A stretch of 64,000 nucleotides of DNA from Miscanthus floridulus (taxonomy: Eukaryota > Streptophyta > Magnoliopsida > Poales > Poaceae), in contig NC_089593.1 in assembly GCF_019320115.1 (NCBI RefSeq), positions 32,940,536 through 33,004,535 on the forward strand. The letters are read 5' to 3'. The notes under the pieces were generated by a model. The model saw only the letters and a program-made list of their open reading frames with translations. It was not told the origin of the DNA and made no database searches. The translations under genes and the position numbers were made by a program. Of this stretch, positions 45,224 to 54,543 are shown piece by piece; the stretch's first letter is position 1; each line of letters begins with the position of its first letter.

Positions 45224-48200
45224 ATGGTTCGTCCGCCATTAGAGTTGCGCACACACCTTGGACCATTGCTAACCATGCTGCTCATACTTCTACAAATCCA
45301 GACTGCATACATGCTTGCTGTGACGACGATAAACAACACCTCATTGTCTGCGCCTCCAGTTCCGTGCCTCCTCGATCAGGCCTCGAAGCTCCTCGAGCTG
45401 AAGGAGTCGTTCAACACTACTGGCGGTGATTCCACCACCTTCCTGACATGGACTGCCGACACAGACTGCTGCAGCTGGCACGGTGTCAGCTGTGGCAGCG
45501 CCGGTGGCCGTGTAGCCTCCCTCAACCTGAGTGGTCGGCAGCTGCAAGCCAGTGGTCTGGACCCTGCACTGTTCAGACTAACTTGGCTGAAGCACCTCGA
45601 CCTCTCCGGCAACGACTTCAGCGTGTCCCAGCTCCCTACCGCTGGGTTTGAGCAGCTCACGCAGCTCACCCATCTGGACCTCTCCGACACCAACTTCGTG
45701 GGGCCAGTACCAGCAAGCATCGGCCGTCTCAAAAGCCTCATCTTCCTCGACTTCTCTACCAGCTTCTATGCCTATGATTTCGACGATGAGAACAGGTTGA
45801 CATACTACAACTCAGACAACCTTTGGCAGCTCTGGGTGCCAAACATGGAGACCCTACTTGCAGACCTCACAAACCTGGAGGTGATCAGGCTGGGCATGGT
45901 GAATCTGTCTGGTAATGCAGCCCAATGGTGCGACTATTTGGCCAGGTTCAGTCCTAAACTCAAGGTCCTCAGCTTACCATACTGCTTGCTACCAGGTCCT
46001 ATATGTAGATCACTGTCAGCCTTGACATCACTTACAGTGATCGAGCTTCACTATAATCATTTGTCTGGTCCAGTGCCAGAGTTCCTGGCTGGTTTATCCA
46101 ACCTGACTGTTCTTCAGCTCTCAACAAATAAGTTTCAAGGATATTTCCCTTCCATCATCTTCAAACACAAGAAGTTACAAACAATTGACCTCTCCAGGAA
46201 TCCTGGGATCTCCGGTGTTCTGCCAGTTTTCTCGCAGGACAGCAGCTTGGAGAATCTGTTTGTCAATCACACAAGCTTCTCAGGGACCATACCAAGTTCA
46301 ATAAGCAATCTCAAGTCTCTAAAAATGCTCGGCCTTGGTGCTCGTGGCTTCTCTGGAGTACTTCCCTCTTCAATAGGTGAGCTCAAATCCTTGGAACTGC
46401 TTGAGGTGTCTGGTTTACAGCTAGTAGGTTCCATACCGTCATGGATCTCAAATATGGCTTCTCTCAGAGTTCTCAAATTCTCCTACTGTGGATTATCTGG
46501 ACAGATACCTTCTTGGATAGGAAACATAAGTGGCTTGACGGAGCTTGCACTGTGCAGTTGCAATTTTTCAGGGAAGATACCTCCACAGATATCAAATTTG
46601 ACTAGACTACAAGCTCTGCAACTTCAGTCAAACAATTTTGTAGGTATGGTGCAACTATCTGCATTCTCGAAAATGCAAAATCTATCTGTCTTAAATCTCT
46701 CAAACAATGAACTGCACGTGGTAGAAGGAGAAAATAGTTCTTTACCTGTTTCCTTCCCAAAAATCGAATTCTTACGTTTAGCATCTTGCAGAATGTCTAG
46801 TTTCCCCCGCTTCTTGAGGCATCTTGATTACATCACTGGTCTTGACCTCTCTGATAACCAAATCCATGGGGCAATACCTCAGTGGATATGGGACACACTG
46901 AATGGATCGTACATCATACTCCTGAATGTATCACATAATATGTTTACAAGTGTGGGATCTGAAGAACCTTTGCTTCCAGTTGACATAGAATACTTTGATC
47001 TGAGTTTCAATAATTTCAGTGGGCCCATACCTATACCAAGAGATGGCAGCGTTACACTTGACTACTCGAGCAACCAGTTCTCATCCATGCCTGATTTCTC
47101 TAATTACCTCAGTAGTACCCTCTTTCTAAAGGCCTCCAGAAATAGCCTTTCTGAAAATATTTCACAATCAATTTGTGGTGCGGTTAGGAGTTTACTGCTC
47201 ATTGATCTTTCTTATAACAATTTAAGTGGTTCAATCCCATCTTGTTTACTAGAGGATGCCAGTGCATTACAAGTATTAAGTCTTAAAGGAAACAGATTTG
47301 TTGGAGAATTACCTGACAACATTAGCAAAGGTTGTGCACTTGAGGCATTAGATCTCAGTGGCAATTTGATTGATGGGAGATTACCAAGATCTCTAGTTTC
47401 TTGCAGGAACCTGGAGATACTTGACATTGGAAGCAATCGAATCAGTGATTCTTTCCCATGCTGGATGAGTACACTTCCTAAACTTCAAGTCCTTATTCTC
47501 AGGTCTAACAAGTTTACTGGGAAGTTGCTGGATCCTTCAAATAATACACACGACCGAAATGAATGTGAATTTACACAACTGCGAATTGTTGACTTGGCCT
47601 CAAACAACTTGAGTGGCACATTGTCAGCAGGATGGTTTAAGATGCTCAAGTCCATGAAGACCAGATCTGATAATGAGACATTAGTCATGGAAAAACAATA
47701 TTACCATGTGCAACCATACCAGTTTACGGTTGCAATTACAATTAAAGGGTATGACAGAATCTCCAAGATCTTGACGGAGCTTGTGCTAATAGATATCTCA
47801 AACAATTCGTTTTATGGTACCATCCCTGAGGATATTGGGGATCTTTTGCTGCTTCGTAGTCTCAACATGTCTCATAATGCCTTAGAAGGGCCAATTCCCG
47901 TTCAATTTGGCACATTAAAGCAACTTGAGTCATTGGACCTCTCCTCAAATGAGCTTTCTGGGGAGATCCCACAGGAGCTGGCATTGCTGAACTTCCTTTC
48001 GGTACTCAATCTGTCCTACAACATGTTGGCTGGACGAATACCAGAGTCATCTCAGTTCTCCACATTTTCCAATAGCTCTTTTTTGGGGAACTCTGGTTTG
48101 TGTGGACCTCCAGTATCCAAACAATGCAGCAATACAACAGAAACAAGCTTGCCACATGCTTCAGAGAAGGACCTTGCAGATGTATTACTGTTCATGTTCA

Positions 48201-48271
48201 CGGCATTGGGATTTGGTGTCTTCTTTTCAATTACAGTCATAGTGATATGGGCAAGACACAACAGAAAGTGA
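45224..48271 (+). CDS. LRR receptor-like protein (RLP), intronless
   Basis: The first ATG in the frame, at 45224, gives 1015 aa. It starts MVRPPLEL and a signal peptide follows (LGPLLTMLLILLQIQTAYML). The LRR N-cap has CLLDQASKLLELKESF and the paired cysteines of TDCCSWHGVSC. More than 20 plant-type LRRs (LxxLxLSxNxLxGxIP) follow. A non-LRR island (about residues 802-850, GWFKMLKSMKTR ... AITIKGYDR) is followed by four final LRRs, a C-cap with GNSGLCGPP, and an acidic stretch. One membrane helix (VLLFMFTALGFGVFFSITVI) and a seven-residue basic tail end the protein. There is no kinase, as in Cf-9/Ve1-type RLPs, which work at the plasma membrane with adaptor kinases such as SOBIR1. The ligand is unknown; a defence role is likely by family. 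The frame is intact. Confidence 0.93.
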   Translation: MVRPPLELRTHLGPLLTMLLILLQIQTAYMLAVTTINNTSLSAPPVPCLLDQASKLLELKESFNTTGGDSTTFLTWTADTDCCSWHGVSCGSAGGRVASLNLSGRQLQASGLDPALFRLTWLKHLDLSGNDFSVSQLPTAGFEQLTQLTHLDLSDTNFVGPVPASIGRLKSLIFLDFSTSFYAYDFDDENRLTYYNSDNLWQLWVPNMETLLADLTNLEVIRLGMVNLSGNAAQWCDYLARFSPKLKVLSLPYCLLPGPICRSLSALTSLTVIELHYNHLSGPVPEFLAGLSNLTVLQLSTNKFQGYFPSIIFKHKKLQTIDLSRNPGISGVLPVFSQDSSLENLFVNHTSFSGTIPSSISNLKSLKMLGLGARGFSGVLPSSIGELKSLELLEVSGLQLVGSIPSWISNMASLRVLKFSYCGLSGQIPSWIGNISGLTELALCSCNFSGKIPPQISNLTRLQALQLQSNNFVGMVQLSAFSKMQNLSVLNLSNNELHVVEGENSSLPVSFPKIEFLRLASCRMSSFPRFLRHLDYITGLDLSDNQIHGAIPQWIWDTLNGSYIILLNVSHNMFTSVGSEEPLLPVDIEYFDLSFNNFSGPIPIPRDGSVTLDYSSNQFSSMPDFSNYLSSTLFLKASRNSLSENISQSICGAVRSLLLIDLSYNNLSGSIPSCLLEDASALQVLSLKGNRFVGELPDNISKGCALEALDLSGNLIDGRLPRSLVSCRNLEILDIGSNRISDSFPCWMSTLPKLQVLILRSNKFTGKLLDPSNNTHDRNECEFTQLRIVDLASNNLSGTLSAGWFKMLKSMKTRSDNETLVMEKQYYHVQPYQFTVAITIKGYDRISKILTELVLIDISNNSFYGTIPEDIGDLLLLRSLNMSHNALEGPIPVQFGTLKQLESLDLSSNELSGEIPQELALLNFLSVLNLSYNMLAGRIPESSQFSTFSNSSFLGNSGLCGPPVSKQCSNTTETSLPHASEKDLADVLLFMFTALGFGVFFSITVIVIWARHNRK

Positions 48272-48274
48272 AAC

Positions 48275-48580
48275 CAGACCCTTGAGTCTTGACAGAGCTG
48301 TTGTATTGAGTATGTCTGAGTCGATCGTACGTGAAGATCAAACCTGCTATCTTATATATATATATATGGAGTAGCCAAAAACAATTAAGCTTATGCTGTA
48401 ATTTATATGGGAAGCCACTGCCGAAGGCAAAACTTGACTCCTGAATCTTAACAGAGCTGTTTCTGTATGAAGAGTCTGTATGCTATATATGCAACGATCC
48501 ATAGTTTGTATGTGAGGATCACCCCTGCCATCTTATCTGGAGTTTCGAAAAAAGATTAAGCCTATGCTGTAACTTTTCTA
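48275..48580 (+). repeat. Tandem duplication of the receptor gene 3' region
   Basis: 48275-48410 and 48425-48580 are imperfect copies. Shared pieces are ACTCCTGAATCTTAACAGAGCTG-like, GTATG..GATCAAACCTGC/ATCACCCCTGCC, ATCTTAT, GATTAAGC and TATGCTGTAA. The first copy has a TA microsatellite. The presumed 3' UTR is thus doubled. Confidence 0.75.
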
Positions 48581-48589
48581 TTAAGACCT

Positions 48590-49053
48590 TTGTAATTTGA
48601 GCAGTTAAGTGGACACTAGCATATCAATCAAATATTTTAGACTTTACACAGTGCGAACCATAAGACCATGTGACACGAATAGAATGAAACTCGATAGAGT
48701 TGATCAGTAACACCACTTCTTCCCAAGTTGCATTAACATCAATTTCCTCTTTCCTCGTAAAAAAAAACATCAATTTCCTCTTCATATCTATTGGAGACGC
48801 CAATGATGTTGTGACTTATTGTAATCAGAAGAGAATAATAACTCTGAAGTTAGAAGCACACCCAGCGCTGAATCTGATAGCTCTTGGAGTCCAGCAAGGA
48901 ATTCTTCAGAGAGCCCAGCGGTTCGGACCCAGGTCACACCCACCCTGTGCCTTGAGAGATGCCAAATAATCAGAAGCTCTCTCTACAAAATCAGAATGCA
49001 TATCTTCTTCTGCTTCGTCATCAGCAAACACATGTATGAAATAACCAACAACG
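48590..49053. other. Unassigned intergenic DNA
   Basis: A short frame at 48700-48969 has no domain. AAACATCAATTTCCTCTT is a near duplicate of the preceding 35 bp. Nothing else can be supported. Confidence 0.45.
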
Positions 49054-49061
49054 GTAGCAAC

Positions 49062-50213
49062 CAAAGTTCAGCTAGGCGCTAGGCGGAATCTAGGCGCTGA
49101 CCCATTGCCTAGCGCCTAGTCGGGAGTACTCGGTCCTAGGCGCTCCTAGACGTTTTCCTAGGCGTTTTGGCAATATAGCCATAAATTATATATATATTAT
49201 GTATATAACTATATATATGTATATAATTACTATATATGAGTCACAGTAAGTATAAAAAGAGGGCCAGTAGACATATCTGATTCCTAGCTGGCTTACTCTT
49301 GCATGTTCCTAGCTCCTGCAACACATTTTGACAGCTAGTAGTTAGTAAATTAGTCAATAGACAGCTAGCTGTTCATAAAAAAAATAGAAAACACTAAGTT
49401 GTGACTTATCTGTACGATTTCAGCAGTCTCCCATCCATGAGCACACCATATCAGCAGCTAGTAATTACAATACAAGTGGATAGGACAGTAATACAAGTGC
49501 ACAACACAATTTATAAATAAAGGACAGCACAAGCACATAGTTCTTAGTTCAAGTCTCACAAATCACAAAAGAAGACACACAGACACAAAGTGACACAGTT
49601 GCAGGTCATAAGACCAGGGCATCACAAAAGGGAAGGAGCTGCCGGCATGGGAGGGGAGAGGAGCATGGGAGGGAAGGGAGCTCACCTTGGGGACTTGGGG
49701 TGGCCGGCGGGGAGGGGTTCCAGTCGAGGACGAGCAGGACGGCGGCGGCGAGTCAACGACGAGCAGGACCGGCGGCGCGCGAGTCGGGGACGAGCTTGGA
49801 CGAGCAGGGGAGGAGCAGAGGAGGAGCAGGACCGGCGGGAGGAGCAGGACCAACGGGAGGAGCAGGACCGGCGGGGAGGAGGTCGTCCAGCGGGATGGAC
49901 CTCGCCCGGCGAGGAGGACCGGCGGCGGGGACGACCAAATCTTACGCGGGGACGAGCGAATGGCGCCGCACTCCCTTCTAATCCTCCCGCGCCTGGGTCT
50001 CGTGGCCGCGCGCGGGCCTGGCCGCGCGGGAATTCCTCCCGCGCTCCGATTTGGCGCGCCAAAATTGGCCACCCTCGAGCTTGCGCTCATCTCGCGCGCC
50101 TACGCGCCGCCTAGCGCCGCGATGCGCGACTATGCCCCTAGTCGCGGCGACGGGCTTCGCCCAGCGACTAGGCGCGCGTAGTCGCCGAGTAGTCGCCGCC
50201 TAGCCGAACTTTG
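49062..50213. mobile_element. hAT-type non-autonomous transposon (1152 bp)
   Basis: Inverted ends CAAAGTTCAGCTAGGCG and CGCCTAGCCGAACTTTG are flanked by a perfect 8-bp target duplication GTAGCAAC (49054-49061, 50214-50221). Subterminal CTAGGCGC repeats crowd both ends. The interior has an AT-rich left half and a very GC-rich right half (49640-50200), open on both strands but repetitive in Arg, Gly and Pro. No transposase is present. Confidence 0.9.
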
Positions 50214-50221
50214 GTAGCAAC

Positions 50222-51537
50222 ACATGAGGTCAAAGAGATTGTCATTAATTTCTCTGTTATTCTTTACATTTTTTTGGGTACTCTGTTGGCATCAATATAC
50301 ATTTCTGAAGTTCTCCTTCCCTTCAACCTAGACCTAGCGTCGTCTTCATTTATGTGAGACCAGGGATCGAAAGGTTAATCCGCTATGTAAAGGCTAGAAA
50401 ATAAGTAATCTAAGTAAATATTTGGCAGATCATGTTAATTGTAACGAATTCATTTATGGAAGAACTGTGCATCGCATAAATGCCCAATGCTCAGAGCACA
50501 AGTACAATAACGTCCTTGAGATAGAAAATCTAGCCGATTATACAGGATCATATCTATATATGACATAACGACAAGGTTCGTGCTACTCAGATATTCAAAT
50601 GTAACCACTCTACTTGCTACTCCGGCTAGGATGATAATGGCAGAAACCACAAGCGCAGGCGTTGGTATCTCTACTTACTTAAAAATTAAGTAGTGCCTCT
50701 AGGGACGGCCACCGTTGAAGGACAGGGGTGTACAGACGGACACCCACACAGGCGATTTCCCTCATGTGTCCCGGCAGCGCGCGTTGCTGGAGCTCGAGCA
50801 GGTGTGGATCGGGAAGGGGGGCGAGGGGCGGCGGTCGGAGTTTGCCGGAAGTGGCGGCGAGGGACGGCGTCGGGAGTTGTGTCGGCCGGGTTGTTGGATT
50901 GGGTCTAGTACGCCCACATTAGGGTCCAGCGGGCTGTGTTTTTTTTTTTTTTTACAAATGGCCAACGACAAAAGCATTTTTTCGCACATATATTAATAGA
51001 GACGGATAAAACGTATTTTACACTAAGATAAGAAAAAACAAAACAAAACTATCACCGCAACAAGTAATATATTATATTATTAGATAGAATACTATTCTAC
51101 ATCTAAGACGTAGAATAGCACTACCGTATATGATTAATTAATTAATTTAATTATAAGTATTTTTCTATAGCCAGATATAAAATAACTTATTCTATACCCA
51201 CTTTAAGCTACTATAACTATTATACTAATTTACGAGATTAAAATCTACAACTACTCCTAAGGGATCTACTATAACACTATAGTAATATATTATAATTAGT
51301 TATAATAACATATGTATCGAAAATATGTATTCACTTTATTATAGACTATACAAACATTACCGTAATGAAGGTGGCCACAAATAAGTTATTCTACATCCGA
51401 CCATAGATTAGTACAGACATTACTAGTTAGGGTCATCTGTATATTTCAACTTATACAAGAGAAATATATTACTTCCATCCATGTCATATCCTATTACTCC
51501 CTCAGTTCCAAGTACATCAAATTTGCTATATCATCTA
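50222..51537. other. Unassigned intergenic DNA
   Basis: A GC-rich patch (50700-50935) ends in a run of 15 or more T, followed by about 550 bp of AT-rich DNA. Short frames in the GC-rich patch overlap each other and are not supported. Confidence 0.45.
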
Positions 51538-51545
51538 GGGATGAA

Positions 51546-51811
51546 AACGGATCGGATACGGACGGATATCACCTATATTACATTTGTTTTTATATTTCTG
51601 TCCGGATTCGGATTCAAATACGGATAGTGTCAACTATGTCGGATAGGATACGATTGGATATCGACATCATAAATATGTGATTTGAGTATTCGGATACGGA
51701 TACGGTATCGGATGTTGGATATCCGGACTCGGATACGGACAGATCTCAATCCCTCTAAACGGATTCGGTTTCGAATACGATCGGAAAATATCTGTACCGT
51801 TTTCATCCCTA
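51546..51811. mobile_element. hAT-type MITE (266 bp)
   Basis: TAGGGATGAAAACGG and CCGTTTTCATCCCTA form perfect 15-bp inverted ends. ATATCATC is duplicated on both sides (51538-51545, 51812-51819). The interior is built of GGATACGGA-like short repeats. Confidence 0.92.
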
Positions 51812-51861
51812 ATATCATCCATAGAAAATCACTCTCTATGGTGCATCAAATTTGCTATGTA

Positions 51862-52118
51862 CTCCCTCCGTCCAAGAAGGAATGCAATTCTTGCTTTTCG
51901 AAAAGTCAAACAGTTTAAACTTTGACTAAATTTATATAAAAAACTACTATAATTCATGATATAAAATAATTACCATTAGATTAATTATAGAAGATATTTT
52001 CATAATAAATTTTGTTTGGAGACAAAATGCTAATATTATTAACTATAAACTTGGTCAAACTTGAATTACTTTGACTGGCATGAATCCCATAATTGCATTC
52101 TTTCTTAGATGGATGGAG
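51862..52118. mobile_element. Stowaway-like MITE (257 bp)
   Basis: The ends are CTCCCTCCGTCCAAG and CTTAGATGGATGGAG, with TA at the left and CA (mutated) at the right. The interior is the inverse of the MITE at 39372-39627 (for example CTTTTCGAAAAGTCAAACAG against CTGTTTGACTTCTCGAAAAG). Confidence 0.82.
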
Positions 52119-52120
52119 CA

Positions 52121-52624
52121 CACCATTAGAAAATCAATCTCTAGTATCGGTCAGGACTAGAAAATCAATCCCATAATTGCATTCTTTCTTTTAGTCCCGG
52201 TAGCCTTGAATCTGGATTAAAGGTCCTCCGAGGCTAAAAAATTAATGCCTCCTACCATGTGCTCCGTAGGATTCGAACACAAGACCTCGCATTGCATCAC
52301 AGTACCTTTCCACCTAACCTATACAGCACATATGATTTTAGATGGGATGTTTTCTTTTTGAACCAACTCATCGGAGGATCTTTAGTCTAGGTTGGTAATA
52401 CCAACCAGGACTAAAGGGTCTATGTCCAGGTTGGTGTTATCAACCGGGACTAAATGGTCAATGCTCTTTAGTCCGGATTGGTAACATCAACCTATACTAA
52501 TATAGACCCTTTAGTCCGGATTGGTGTTACCATCCAGGACTAAAGATCCTCTTACGTCCGAGAAACTTGGACCCGGGACTAGCAGAGACAAATGTGTTGA
52601 ACCGAAGGTCTACCTCTATTAGTG
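52121..52624. mobile_element. Short non-autonomous CACTA element
   Basis: Motifs TTTAGTCC.GGTTGGTAA and CCAACC.GGACTAAAG recur in inverted pairs (52190-52560). The right end CTCTATTAGTG is a typical CACTA terminus. The left end CACCATTAGAAA is a degenerate partner. Flanking GCA and GTA may be the 3-bp duplication with one change. Confidence 0.65.
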
Positions 52625-53813
52625 GTATTTAGACATATATTATATCTACATACATAGCAAATTTGATATAAAAAAATTAAAATGACTTATAATTTAAAGC
52701 GGATGAAGTATATATATTATATTTATGAGCTGCTATGTCGTTGTGGTTGGCCGCGGAAGCGAATGCATCTCTCAAACACTCCCATATCCTAGTCGCGACT
52801 CAGCTGACACCTCATTGATGTAGTGATGTCACGCACGCACTCCTCTTCATTATTTCAGGTTCAAATCAGCTAGACTTTGATGAGAGGCATCAAATACAAT
52901 TAGCTAGGTTTTGGCATTTGAGAATTGTAGGGCTGAGGATCAGTAGTACGTCCAACGCCAGTCGCCAGCGGGAGCCAAGAAGGTTGGGCCTGGCCATTGG
53001 GCACAAGTGACTCGGCATGCTCACCTTTGTTGAGCAAGGGCATGGACAGGACTGAGTCAGAGATCACGCTGTTGCCATGCCAAGGAGGCGACAGCCTCGG
53101 CAAAGCATGGGGCCGACTAATACTGTCGTTGAGGAGGTGCTTGCCGCCGTCGAGGATTCATTTGCTTCCTTTGACAAAAAGAACTTGGTAAATACTTTCT
53201 AAATTTTATCCTAAAAACTTCTCAATGACCTACTTGATCGAGGCTCTATTCTTTGGATTTGGCAACTTCATTACTCATGTGCATATTGATGTTAAAAAAC
53301 AGAAGAACATCGGTGAGCTTTTGGTTTTCCTTGTTGAAACATATTTGCATGTCAATGAAACACTCATATGTCTACAAGCTTCCCAAATGAGTGCTATTGA
53401 TACCGGTTGCAATTACAAGTGTTGAAAGAGTATTTTGGCAATGAATTTTGTAAAGGACATGCTAAGAAATAGCATGGGAGACCAACACTTTAACGATTGC
53501 TTGGCTATATTTATTGAGAAGGATTTTTCTTCGATGAGATAGAGATGAAGATAGCATCTCTCGTTCCACAAGGACAGATCCAACAGTCGACTTTTGAGCT
53601 ACCTCTAAATATATTTTTTATATTTTATAGAAGAAAGAGAAAAACTAGCTCTTGATCAAGAGTTAAGTTGTTGCACACATTTCAAGATTATGTGACAGGG
53701 TTAAGTGGGGCTATCCATGTTATAAATTATGTGATAAAAGTTAGCGCTATTGGAAAGTTATCTTAAAACTAGTAACTGACTCTTACTATTGTGGGTGCCC
53801 TAAGCCCCACTTA
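52625..53813. other. Unassigned DNA with short open frames
   Basis: The region 52900-53430 has moderate GC and two short frames (about 52997-53191 and 53225-53425) separated by GTAAATACTTTCTAAATTTTATCC, which could be a decayed exon-intron border. No domain is recognised. Confidence 0.35.
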
Positions 53814-54033
53814 CTTCCTCTGTCCTATTAAAACATAAGGACAAAGTTCAAATTATATTTTATACCAAATTATAAGAGATTCTAGGTGAACAAACACCTA
53901 AAAACAACATTCACATGCATACCTACCATTAATATTTATCACCAACCCAAATAGAGAATTATACGTGCTATTTGTGTACCACATAATATGTCGTAAAATT
54001 ATTTGGATGTCTTATATTTTAGGTTAGAGGGAG
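53814..54033. mobile_element. Stowaway-like MITE (220 bp)
   Basis: The ends CTTCCTCTGTCC and GGTTAGAGGGAG are flanked by TA (53812-53813, 54034-54035). Confidence 0.75.
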
Positions 54034-54035
54034 TA

Positions 54036-54543
54036 ATTTGTATTTTTTTCTTAATTAGTCGAGAATTCTAGATGTTTTTTAATGTCAAGAGAGCTAGATC
54101 TAGAATTCCGTGTACTGAGTGTTTGTTCTCTGGTTTGCCCTTACGGACCTCTTTTTTTGATGCGACAATTTTATTTTTGATCTGAGTGGCTCCACTCGTC
54201 CGTGTATTGTTTTGCATGCACCCCTCCCGCGATCTTAAGTCAACTTTTTCTGCCGCTCATACTCTGAACATGTATGGTATGGGCATCCACTTGTGCCTTG
54301 TGCGTCACTAAAAAAAGTGGAAAATGGCATTACCTTTTACAAATCCTCGTAAACCTTGAAGCTGAACAGGTCACTGCCGTCCCATAATTGCTGTGCAGTT
54401 CAACACAAAGGCCTTGTTTGTATATGTTTTCCGCAGTTGACTTCATTGTTTCTTGTGGCCTCATTTCCTATATAAAGTTGCACTTAGCAGAAAGCATGCC
54501 CTGCACCTTCCTGGATGATCTAGATCTCCCTTTGTTCACTGCC
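54036..54543 (+). other. Upstream region of the S-domain kinase pseudogene
   Basis: No further repeat was recognised. TATATAAAGTTGC near 54470 is a possible TATA box about 75 bp before the ATG. Confidence 0.4.

Noticed and set aside
45341..45741. Minus-strand and shifted frames inside the receptor-like protein gene
   Set aside because: They are shadows of the GC-rich 5' part of the real LRR coding frame.
49563..50181. Long overlapping open frames on both strands (about 165-175 codons)
   Set aside because: They are caused by high GC, which makes stops rare. The predicted proteins are low-complexity Arg/Gly/Pro, all frames are open together, and the stretch lies inside a hAT element.
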